A stretch of DNA of 22,443 bases from positions 1 to 22,443 of IMG/VR virus record IMGVR_UViG_3300018049_002704; one strand, given 5' to 3'. The translations under genes and the position numbers were made by a program. The notes under the pieces are model-generated. The model was not told the DNA's origin. It searched no databases and worked only from the letters and a program-made list of their open reading frames with translations. Shown here piece by piece: positions 15,244 to 22,075 of this stretch. Position 1 is the first letter of the stretch, and every line of letters starts with the position of its first letter. The stretch comes from a virus.

Positions 15244-17035
15244 AGTTTTTTAAGGTAATTAATTTTCCATATTCTGGCAAGTACAAATATTCAATTTCAC
15301 TGTTGGCAAGAGTTCTTACAGCATCGTCTAGTGTTTCTACTAATGGTTCACCACCTAAATTAAAACTTGTATTAAAAATTATAGGACATCCTGTCTTGTC
15401 TTTGAATGCTTTAATAATATCATAATAATGTGGATTTTGTTCTCTACTAACAGTTTGTATGCGACAAGTTCCATCTACGTGAATAATAGCAGGAATTTTC
15501 TCTTCGACACCCGGATGACAGTTTACAGCATACATCATTGTAGGAGAACTTTCCATACCGCGCAAATCAAACCATTCGTGTGCATCCTCTTCTAATATTG
15601 AACCTGCAAATGGACGGAAGTATTCTCTATGTTTAACATTATTAACGTGATCTTTTCCATTAGGATCGGTAGGATCATAAAGAATACTTCTGTTACCTAA
15701 TGCACGAGGTCCGTTTTCAGATCTGCCTTGAAACAGTGTTACAATATTTCTGCCGGTAATTAACTCAACAATATCTTGATGTGTTGCATCTTGTATTTGT
15801 GCATTATATTTTTCAGCTGTTTCATTAATTTCAGAATTATCAAAAATATATTCTGGTCCTAAATAAACATCATTTTGTCTGGTACGTATATTGGAATCGT
15901 TTGTAATACTATGATACCAAAACAGGGCGGCGCCCATAGCTGTTCCTGCATCATTAGAAACAGGTTCAACGTATAAATTAATACCTTCGTCTTCAAGTTC
16001 TTTTAGGTAAAAATAATTAGCAACACAGTTTAAACCGTATCCGCCTGATATAACTACATTTTTATTTCCTGTTTTATTAACTGCATATCTAATCAAGTCA
16101 GCTACAGCTTGTTGGGTTTCGGTCTGTACTGCATATGCTAAGTCTCTTCTATTTTCTAAAAGTGTTACATCGTCATTATTGTGGTCATTTAAAAAATTAT
16201 AAGAACAATAGTTTACAATAGCACCATTTGGATATCTTGGTATAATCATATTTCTATTGGTAGTTGGCAATGGAAAATCATTATCTTCAAATAATTTGGC
16301 AAATTTATCATTTGGTTTGCCATACGGAAATAGTCCCATCGTTTTACCTGCTTCAATAGAACTCCAACCGCAGTATTCTGTTACTGCTTCGTATGCTTTT
16401 ACTATACCTGCTCTATCGTGTATTAAAACATCATATACTGCATCTTGTTCCCAATCTGCTGCATCGAAATCTTTCATAAACATATTTTGTATTATGCTTC
16501 TTGCACCTAGTGTTTTGTGTATAGTTTTTATGTTTGCTGGATAATTACATTCGAAAATACTTTCAGTTTCCCATACAGTCATTTGTTCTTCAGGTGTTGC
16601 TGTAGGAAGAAATGTTCCTGCACCATCTACAATTACTGCTGTTGCATTTTCAAAACCTGAACGATAAAATGCCATTGCGGCGTGCATTTTATGATGAAGC
16701 ATAGCAACATCAACAACTTGTGATCTTCCATCGGATTGCATTCTAGAATTTATTAATCCAAGTTTTCTTGCTAATCCTGTATAAACATCTTCGCCAGTAT
16801 AATCAAGCTTGCCTGCTGTGCCTTCTAGCCCTGTAGTATGTGCAATTACTAGATAATCTAATTTATCTGTATACTCTTTAATCTTTAACATCGATGCAAG
16901 AGGTCCTCCATCATACTTTTGACGGGTTAATCTTTCTTCTTCTATACTAAAGATTATTTCGCCATCTTTCATTAAGCACACACCTGCATTGTGTCCTCTA
17001 GCTATTCCAGCAATCCATAATGGCTTTTTGCTCAT
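15242..17035 (-). CDS. NodU/TobZ-family O-carbamoyltransferase
   Basis: This 597-residue protein is a full-length member of the family. The N-terminal Kae1-like part has GIARGHNAGVCLMKDG, IEEERLTRQK, the metal-binding HHKMH (residues 114-118), VIVDGAGT, ISGGYGLNCVAN and EPVSNDAGTAMGAA. The C-terminal YrdC-like part has GPRALGNRSILYDP, YFRPFAGSI and PIIFNTSFNLGGEPLVET. These enzymes make carbamoyl-AMP from carbamoyl phosphate and ATP and transfer the carbamoyl group to a hydroxyl, usually on a sugar. The gene lies directly after the SGNH gene and the heptosyltransferase-like gene, suggesting that the acceptor is a glycan. A carbamoylated heptose occurs in Pseudomonas aeruginosa LPS core, attributed to WapO of this family, which fits the heptose genes in the window. 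All key motifs look intact. Confidence 0.93.
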   Translation of the reverse strand: MSKKPLWIAGIARGHNAGVCLMKDGEIIFSIEEERLTRQKYDGGPLASMLKIKEYTDKLDYLVIAHTTGLEGTAGKLDYTGEDVYTGLARKLGLINSRMQSDGRSQVVDVAMLHHKMHAAMAFYRSGFENATAVIVDGAGTFLPTATPEEQMTVWETESIFECNYPANIKTIHKTLGARSIIQNMFMKDFDAADWEQDAVYDVLIHDRAGIVKAYEAVTEYCGWSSIEAGKTMGLFPYGKPNDKFAKLFEDNDFPLPTTNRNMIIPRYPNGAIVNYCSYNFLNDHNNDDVTLLENRRDLAYAVQTETQQAVADLIRYAVNKTGNKNVVISGGYGLNCVANYFYLKELEDEGINLYVEPVSNDAGTAMGAALFWYHSITNDSNIRTRQNDVYLGPEYIFDNSEINETAEKYNAQIQDATHQDIVELITGRNIVTLFQGRSENGPRALGNRSILYDPTDPNGKDHVNNVKHREYFRPFAGSILEEDAHEWFDLRGMESSPTMMYAVNCHPGVEEKIPAIIHVDGTCRIQTVSREQNPHYYDIIKAFKDKTGCPIIFNTSFNLGGEPLVETLDDAVRTLANSEIEYLYLPEYGKLITLKN

Positions 17036-17037
17036 AA

Positions 17038-17898
17038 TTAAAATCCTCTATAAAAACTTTGAAAGTTTGGAAGCATTCTATAACACGCTTCTCCAAACGT
17101 TTCTATTTCTGTTGTCTGTGTTCGTAACTCGTTTGTAATATCTATCCATTTTTTTGCAGTTGGATGCAAAATCTGACTTATTCCTAATTTATCTTTAAGT
17201 ATGTCATTCATCCAAGATAAATGTAAAAACACACTAGGGTGAGGGTCTAACCAAGGTTTTTCATCAACTTTACTATCATACCAATGATACATATCATCCT
17301 TGTTATTCCAGGTATATAGACCTATAGGTTGTGTCCATTTTTCTGTATTAAGATATTGTTTATAACAATCAAAATCAGAATATTTTTCAAATAAATTTAC
17401 TTTATTTCTTTTTTCATTATATCCTGCTGCTTCTAAAAAGTCACTTCCTAAGTTTTCTATATTACCTATAGTTGTCATTGCATAATTACAGCCTATCTTA
17501 TCTAATATTTCGGTTGCTGTTGCAATTGCATTTAGCATATGCATTGTATAAGATTTTTCATCAAAGAATTCCATTACCCATTTTTTATCATACTTTTCTG
17601 TATTAATGTAATTAAAAATACTTCCTTTAGTTTTCCAACCTGTTGCATCATCACGAGGAGGATATCTAAATGTATGGTAATCATTACGGATATGACTAGT
17701 CCATTGTATAATTACAATGTCATCTTTTGTAAAATGATTTTTAGCGTGACATTCGATTAATCGTTCTACAATTGCTCTGTTGCCTAATCCAGCCCAGCCC
17801 CAGTTTTCATAGATTTCAAATTCTAAGCCTAAAAAATCTGCCCACGTCGGCCAAGAATATTTTGTAAAAGAACATCCAAATGTAAACAGTCTTGTCAT
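17038..17898 (-). CDS. SGNH/GDSL-type hydrolase or O-acyltransferase-like protein
   Basis: This 286-residue protein begins MTRLFTFGCSFTKYSW, where FGCSFT is a block I motif with the presumed nucleophilic serine. A WAGLGNRAI segment (block II glycine), an IQWTSHIRND stretch in the block III position and a late DPHPSVFLHLSW, giving the D-x-x-H dyad of block V, complete the expected order. There is no signal peptide, so it acts in the cytoplasm or on the virion. SGNH enzymes remove or transfer acyl groups, often on sugars. The substrate is not readable; the glycosyltransferase on one side and the carbamoyltransferase on the other argue for glycan trimming or acylation. Gaps to both neighbours are one or two bases, so the three genes form one translational unit. 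Confidence 0.78.
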   Translation of the reverse strand: MTRLFTFGCSFTKYSWPTWADFLGLEFEIYENWGWAGLGNRAIVERLIECHAKNHFTKDDIVIIQWTSHIRNDYHTFRYPPRDDATGWKTKGSIFNYINTEKYDKKWVMEFFDEKSYTMHMLNAIATATEILDKIGCNYAMTTIGNIENLGSDFLEAAGYNEKRNKVNLFEKYSDFDCYKQYLNTEKWTQPIGLYTWNNKDDMYHWYDSKVDEKPWLDPHPSVFLHLSWMNDILKDKLGISQILHPTAKKWIDITNELRTQTTEIETFGEACYRMLPNFQSFYRGF

Positions 17899-17899
17899 T

Positions 17900-18853
17900 T
17901 TATTTTTTCTTTTTAAGACTTTTAGATACCTCTTCGATTATTACTTCTTCTATTTTATCGTTCATATGCATAATACCTTCATTTCGTCTGTCGGTAAATT
18001 CATCTATAGTAATTCTAATAGGACTATACCTTTTTACTCCCTCACCCATATCTAGAGTTTTAAATGTATCACTATCAGGATATGAAACATTTTCAACAAA
18101 CGTACTGCCTAATACTACTGTAGAAGGCACATCAAAACTATACGATATGTGTTGTCCTACACTATCACACCCTAAGAAGTGATCACATAAATTTATAATT
18201 GCAGACCATTCACGCAATCCAATTCCTTGTGGAATTGCAACAGGATCGGTAATACCGTGTTTTTGAAATTCTATTGCAATTTCTCCCATAAAAATCACAG
18301 CGTATTTTTTTGATAATTTTTTTACAATATTAACTACACTTTCAGGTTCAAAGCTTCTTCCTCCAAAATCTGTAATCATACCTTTTTCTTCTATTGTACC
18401 TCGTCCAAAAGGTTGAAATACTATCACTTGATCTTTTTTTGTTTTTTCTTTAACGTCGTTGATTACATTTTTTGCAACCATAAGTTCTTGTTTGCTAAGA
18501 CGTATTAATGGTTTTTGTAAATCTCTTACACCTTTGTTGTTTATTTCAATATCATATGCTTGAGATAAACTACATTTTTGGTTGTAATATTCCCACACTC
18601 TATATGGTTCAGGACTATGTAGAGTCATATGCTTTAGTTTATCTTCAAACAAATTTTTATGCCAGACATCATATGCCTTTTCGTGCAAGAACGGATGGCC
18701 TTTATAAAAATCAGTTCCGCCCTCACAAACAATAATAAAATTGTCGTCAGGATTTTCTTCTTTATATTTTTCTAGTGCAGGTATTGAACAAATAACTCTG
18801 CCGGCGCCTCCATTAATAAAAAAGGCGGAATCTCGTTTGTTTTCGTTAGACAT
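17900..18853 (-). CDS. GT9-like glycosyltransferase, ADP-heptosyltransferase type
   Basis: This 317-residue protein looks like a divergent GT-B enzyme of family GT9. The N-terminus has GGAGRVICSIPALEKYKEENPD, placed as the family's glycine loop and P-AL..L...P segment. The middle has VIVFQPFGRG. The C-terminal nucleotide-sugar site has FLGCDSVGQHISYSFDVPS followed by VVLGSTF, equivalent to the GT9 D..x.HxA.A...P.V.LFG signature. GT9 enzymes include WaaC/WaaF, which transfer L-glycero-D-manno-heptose from ADP-heptose, the product made by the cassette at 4397-7358. The gene heads the late operon behind a perfect TATAAATA promoter. The protein ends in KKKK. The acceptor is unknown: host LPS core or a virion protein. 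GT9 assignment is fairly secure; donor specificity is inferred. Confidence 0.78.
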   Translation of the reverse strand: MSNENKRDSAFFINGGAGRVICSIPALEKYKEENPDDNFIIVCEGGTDFYKGHPFLHEKAYDVWHKNLFEDKLKHMTLHSPEPYRVWEYYNQKCSLSQAYDIEINNKGVRDLQKPLIRLSKQELMVAKNVINDVKEKTKKDQVIVFQPFGRGTIEEKGMITDFGGRSFEPESVVNIVKKLSKKYAVIFMGEIAIEFQKHGITDPVAIPQGIGLREWSAIINLCDHFLGCDSVGQHISYSFDVPSTVVLGSTFVENVSYPDSDTFKTLDMGEGVKRYSPIRITIDEFTDRRNEGIMHMNDKIEEVIIEEVSKSLKKKK

Positions 18854-18889
18854 TTTATATCCTATAATTAAATGGGTATTTTACTAAGA

Positions 18890-18897
18890 TATTTATA
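18890..18897 (-). promoter_or_regulatory. Late promoter octamer (TATAAATA), exact T4 consensus
   Basis: The minus strand reads CTATAAATATC, an exact match to the T4 late promoter. Predicted initiation near 18884 gives a leader of about 30 bases with TAGGA in front of the ATG at 18853. It drives the glycosyltransferase, SGNH and carbamoyltransferase genes and perhaps the whole operon to 7355. Confidence 0.75.
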
Positions 18898-18919
18898 GGA
18901 TATATTTTTTAGGCAAGAC

Positions 18920-18947
18920 CAAAGTGAAAGTAAAAACTTTCACTTTG
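18920..18947 (-). terminator. Perfect 12-bp hairpin after the adhesin operon (putative terminator)
   Basis: CAAAGTGAAAGT (18920-18931) and ACTTTCACTTTG (18936-18947) are exact inverted repeats around a four-base loop. The hairpin begins five bases past the TAA of the 296-residue gene. The loop reads UUUU in the minus-strand RNA. The stem is AT-rich and no clean U-tract follows on the minus strand (GTCTTGCCTA), so termination may be weak, or the structure may protect the 3' end of the message. Confidence 0.6.
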
Positions 18948-18952
18948 ATATT

Positions 18953-19843
18953 TTATGATAATGGATTATCCATTCCTGTGATTTTCCAAGGATCGATAGT
19001 TTTTTCTTTTGATACTGAAATACTCAGTCCTGTGCCGTTTGCACTATTAGAAGACCAATAAACATAACTAAAAGTTACAGCAGGTTTATGATAGAATACT
19101 CTATTATTCTTTTTTGATGTTCCAGTAATTGCACCTGACTCATCTACTGAAGTTACCGTTAGTATAATATCACCTGCGGTAGTTCCCATTTTTATATCAG
19201 GATCACTAATACTAATTTTATCGCCTACAGCAAATCCTGATCCTGCGTTGTCTAGTGTTATATCCCACGCGACACCATAGATTTTAGGAAAGTCGCGTAG
19301 CCAAGTTCTATAAGCTGTTATTTTTGCAGCTACAGGTGCCGGAAGATCTTCGCTATAAGTTCTGTCGCTATTACGTAAATCCGTATCTCTTTTTACTAAT
19401 CTTTCATCCCAACTTATACCGTGCTCTAAATATGGAAAAGGTTTAATCCAACTTTGTGATGCAAAGTTATATTCTACATTTCTTTCTGAATAGGTATGGT
19501 TTGGCATTGGGGGATCAACCCGCACATAAGGATCTGATTGTGGAATATCTTCGGAAATAGTTTCAAGAACATCGGGATCGTAATCCTGCACTAAAGCACA
19601 AAGAAGTGTTTCTTCATTACAATCTACACGCACTGCTCTTTGATGATCAGTTTGATCATTAAAATTATCTATTTCTTCAACTGGTATAACGCCACCACTT
19701 AATTTATTAGTATCTAAATCTACTACTAATGCAATTTCAGCAGGACCTTCATATATCCTAGTTGCAGATTTAGCAAGATCATCTGTTGTATAGTATTGAT
19801 CGTCTGGTAATTTGTATGTGTATTCTTTGCTTATATTTGTCAT
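18953..19843 (-). CDS. Tail-fibre assembly chaperone-like protein with inserted beta-domain (296 aa)
   Basis: This protein is a paralogue of the 218-residue product of 21408-22064. Shared points in order are FTYN/YTYK with an adjacent aspartate, ATxxYxGP, DxDT, a TY(E/S)R(D/N) segment, ASxSWxxP, (E/V)KR(N/D) and a C-terminal YRxxLRDxPxxYG, ending WKIxxP. The YRxxLRDxP block resembles the C-terminal motif of phage tail-fibre assembly chaperones. Between YG and the terminal WKI this copy has about 90 extra residues containing GSGFAVGDKISI and VTSVDESGAITG, the same beta-repeat found five times in the giant structural protein. The gene starts 14 bases after the Cys/Gly-rich gene at 19858-20622 and is the last of its operon. 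Chaperone versus virion component cannot be decided from sequence. Confidence 0.78.
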   Translation of the reverse strand: MTNISKEYTYKLPDDQYYTTDDLAKSATRIYEGPAEIALVVDLDTNKLSGGVIPVEEIDNFNDQTDHQRAVRVDCNEETLLCALVQDYDPDVLETISEDIPQSDPYVRVDPPMPNHTYSERNVEYNFASQSWIKPFPYLEHGISWDERLVKRDTDLRNSDRTYSEDLPAPVAAKITAYRTWLRDFPKIYGVAWDITLDNAGSGFAVGDKISISDPDIKMGTTAGDIILTVTSVDESGAITGTSKKNNRVFYHKPAVTFSYVYWSSNSANGTGLSISVSKEKTIDPWKITGMDNPLS

Positions 19844-19857
19844 TTTCTATTCCATTT

Positions 19858-20622
19858 TTAGTAATATACTACGTATACCATTCCGCCTGCACCCGGTGAA
19901 CCACAGCAACAAGTGTTTCCTGCGGTTGCTACACCTTGGCCGCCACCACCTGGGAAGTGACCAAATCCTGCGCTGCCGCCTTGTCCGCAACAAGGATTCC
20001 AACTCATAAATGGATTTCCGCCTGTCATTGGTGCTGTTGCAGCAGTCATCCAAGCATCATCTCTACAATATTGTGTGCGTCTATGATGTCCCATAGTTCC
20101 TACCCAGCATTGGTCTACATTATCTGCTAAACCCCTGCAGCAGTAACACATAGAACAGCAGGTATAACAGTTGTTATCCATAAAGCAACACGCATACGGA
20201 TAACTATAGTGACCGCCACAAACTTTAATAAGACAGGTTGTACCGCCGCCTTGACCTTGGTTACACACTGTTGAGCAGCAGCCGTGGCATCCACACGCAC
20301 CGTTTGTCATTTGTGTTGAACATTGTGTGCTAGTAGCAGCACAAATAATAATAGCATCGTCAGGACAAACATTTAATGCTTTGATAGCATAACCGCCATT
20401 TCCAGCACCTGGTCCTTGTATACAGCAACACCCGCCGGCTGCGCCGCCACCACCGGCCCATATTTCAAAAACAGCATAACTTACGCCTGCAGGAACAATC
20501 CAACAGCAACATTGACCGCCGTTTGAGTGCGATGTTACGTTTGTATTATATACAACAAACTCTCCCGGAACTATAGCTGTACCTTCTTCATAACCGTAAA
20601 CATAATCTTTTAAACTTGCCAT
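19858..20622 (-). CDS. Cysteine- and glycine-rich adhesin-like protein (254 aa, 31 Cys)
   Basis: By my count 31 of 254 residues are cysteine, in clusters such as QCCCW, GGCCCI, NNCYTCCSMCYCC and NTCCCGS, among glycine runs. The framework is that of phage glycine-rich receptor-binding domains: a WIVPAGVSYAVFEIWAGGGG strand-and-glycine block near residue 41, a second glycine region, and a C-terminal GGGG...GSPGAGGMVYVVYY. In gp38-type adhesins such glycine-rich motifs form polyglycine-helix sandwiches at the fibre tip. The N-terminal 35 residues (MASLKDYVYGYEEG.. up to VVYNTN) are ordinary and may attach to a fibre. There is no signal peptide. The ATG follows AAGGA. Adhesin function is inferred from domain layout and neighbours; the role of the cysteines is unknown. 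A metal-binding protein is less likely given the glycine framework. Confidence 0.82.
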   Translation of the reverse strand: MASLKDYVYGYEEGTAIVPGEFVVYNTNVTSHSNGGQCCCWIVPAGVSYAVFEIWAGGGGAAGGCCCIQGPGAGNGGYAIKALNVCPDDAIIICAATSTQCSTQMTNGACGCHGCCSTVCNQGQGGGTTCLIKVCGGHYSYPYACCFMDNNCYTCCSMCYCCRGLADNVDQCWVGTMGHHRRTQYCRDDAWMTAATAPMTGGNPFMSWNPCCGQGGSAGFGHFPGGGGQGVATAGNTCCCGSPGAGGMVYVVYY

Positions 20623-20632
20623 ATCTTATCCT

Positions 20633-21403
20633 TTAGCTAACCACCGGGTAATAAATCATAACTAAACCACCTGCTCCAGCTGCGCCGCAAGCAAGAGTGT
20701 TGTTGTGAGTTCCTGCTGTTGCGCCACCGCCGCCTGGGAAAGCTGCGTAGCCGCCATAGTCACAACCAGCACATCCTGAAGCTGAACCTGAACAACCGTT
20801 TTTAGTTACTCTGCCGCCTGTAGGGGTAAATGGTGCGCTTGGCATAATTTGCCAAGATTGTGAAGAGCAAAAAGTATTTCCCTTTGCTGCTCCAGCTGAT
20901 CCGCAAATACCCATTCCTCCGCACCAACTACCGCATTGACAGTTTTGTCTGCCGCCGCAGCCGTCGCCTATCATAAACCAACAACAAGCACCGCCACAGA
21001 CGCCGCCGCTTGCACAAGCCTGCACTGCGCCACCATTTATTGAAACAAAACTGGGATATCCTGCACAGCCCCAGCATTTACAAGTGCTACAGTTAGTTGT
21101 TCCTGCAGCACATATAGTGTAGCTTTCGCCGCCGTCTCCGGACAATCCTGTGATAAATTTTCTTGAATACGAACCTGCGCCACCTGGCCAGCCACCCATA
21201 CAGCAACAAGCACCAGAGCCTCCTCCGCCGCCTCCCCATATTTCTACAGCAAACCAGGAAACACCTTGAGGTACAGTCCATAGACAGCAGGATCCGCCAT
21301 TTTCAGCAGTTGTTGTATTAGTATTATAAACATTTAGAATGTCATAATTTACTGTTCCGCCTACTCCTGCGCCGTATTCAAATAATGCTCTAAGTCCTGC
21401 CAT
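20633..21403 (-). CDS. Cysteine- and glycine-rich adhesin-like protein (256 aa, 24 Cys)
   Basis: This is a paralogue of its downstream neighbour with the same order: N-terminal segment ending VYNTNTTTAENGGSC, WTVPQGVSWFAVEIWGGGGGGSG, CCCMGG, ESYTICAAGTTNCSTCKC, a long Gly/Cys middle, FPGGGGATAG and a terminal GAAGAGGLVMIYY. I count 24 cysteines. The framework positions match, but the Cys/Gly-rich loops in between have diverged strongly, as expected for exposed receptor-binding loops. The ATG at 21403 follows AGAGGGA within the end of the chaperone-like gene, four bases away. It lies ten bases upstream of the next gene, in one transcription unit. Confidence 0.82.
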   Translation of the reverse strand: MAGLRALFEYGAGVGGTVNYDILNVYNTNTTTAENGGSCCLWTVPQGVSWFAVEIWGGGGGGSGACCCMGGWPGGAGSYSRKFITGLSGDGGESYTICAAGTTNCSTCKCWGCAGYPSFVSINGGAVQACASGGVCGGACCWFMIGDGCGGRQNCQCGSWCGGMGICGSAGAAKGNTFCSSQSWQIMPSAPFTPTGGRVTKNGCSGSASGCAGCDYGGYAAFPGGGGATAGTHNNTLACGAAGAGGLVMIYYPVVS

Positions 21404-21407
21404 TTTA

Positions 21408-22064
21408 TTATCCCTCTTCCGGTGTTAAAGGAAAATATATCTTCCACGCTTCAACTTCGTCCGCAGTTCCGTATCCATAAGTTGCAGGCAAATCACGCAA
21501 TGATTGTCTGTAATCAATCCAAGGTTGCTTAACTGCATCTGGCATATCTGGCGATATTTTTCCATCACTTGCTGTTAAAGCATTATTGCGCTTTTCTATT
21601 GCCCAAGTCCAATCATATGGTGCTTGTACCAAGTCTGGGGTGTTCCAACTTGCGTTTGCTATATCATATGTTAAAGAATCTCTTTCATATGTTTGATCTA
21701 CTTCTGTTATAGTATTGTATTCTAAAACGTGACCGCAGGGTAAAGTTTCTTGTGTAGTAGTTTGTCCGTCTACACTTACATTTGCAGCAAATACTAAACT
21801 CATTACTAACGGATCATCCGCTGCTACTATTTCTACTTTAGTGGTTCCTACTGGAGTAGGAACTTCTGCACCATTATCTACTGTAGTTAATGGTGGTGAA
21901 CAAGAAGATATAACTCCTGTATCTGTATCTACAAATATCCAGCATCTATCCGGACCTGTATATGTTGCTGTAGCTGTTTTATTTTGACTCATTGACTGAC
22001 TATACATACTGTCAGCGATATTATAAGTAAAATTTACTGTTACTTCTGTAATTGGACTTGGCAT
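21408..22064 (-). CDS. Tail-fibre assembly chaperone-like protein (218 aa)
   Basis: This protein is a paralogue of the 296-residue product downstream but lacks its inserted beta-domain. The C-terminal half has YDWTWAIEKRNNALTASDG, ISPDMPD and WIDYRQSLRDLPATYGYG followed by WKIYFPLTPEEG. The YRQxLRDLP block before a proline-containing end is characteristic of phage tail-fibre assembly chaperones. The N-terminal half is beta-rich (ATATYTGPDRCWIFVDTDTG). The ATG at 22064 follows AGAGGAAAG. It stands between two Cys/Gly-rich adhesin-like genes, suggesting that each chaperone-like protein serves an adjacent adhesin. Assignment rests on the C-terminal motif and position; a minor fibre protein is the alternative. 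Confidence 0.78.
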   Translation of the reverse strand: MPSPITEVTVNFTYNIADSMYSQSMSQNKTATATYTGPDRCWIFVDTDTGVISSCSPPLTTVDNGAEVPTPVGTTKVEIVAADDPLVMSLVFAANVSVDGQTTTQETLPCGHVLEYNTITEVDQTYERDSLTYDIANASWNTPDLVQAPYDWTWAIEKRNNALTASDGKISPDMPDAVKQPWIDYRQSLRDLPATYGYGTADEVEAWKIYFPLTPEEG

Positions 22065-22075
22065 TTTCTTTCCTC

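Noticed and set aside
18854-18952. Small RNA or tRNA gene in the largest gap
   Set aside because: Only a late promoter and a simple 12-bp hairpin are visible; no cloverleaf or longer structured RNA was found.
19847-20053. Arginine-rich open frame overlapping the Cys/Gly-rich gene
   Set aside because: It is an off-frame shadow on the same strand as the better-supported gene, with no ribosome-binding site.
19858-21403. Metallothionein or ferredoxin-like interpretation of the Cys-rich proteins
   Set aside because: The strand-plus-polyglycine framework and the GAGGxVxxxY ends match fibre-tip domains, and the Cys spacing fits no iron-sulfur motif I know. Metal binding stays open.
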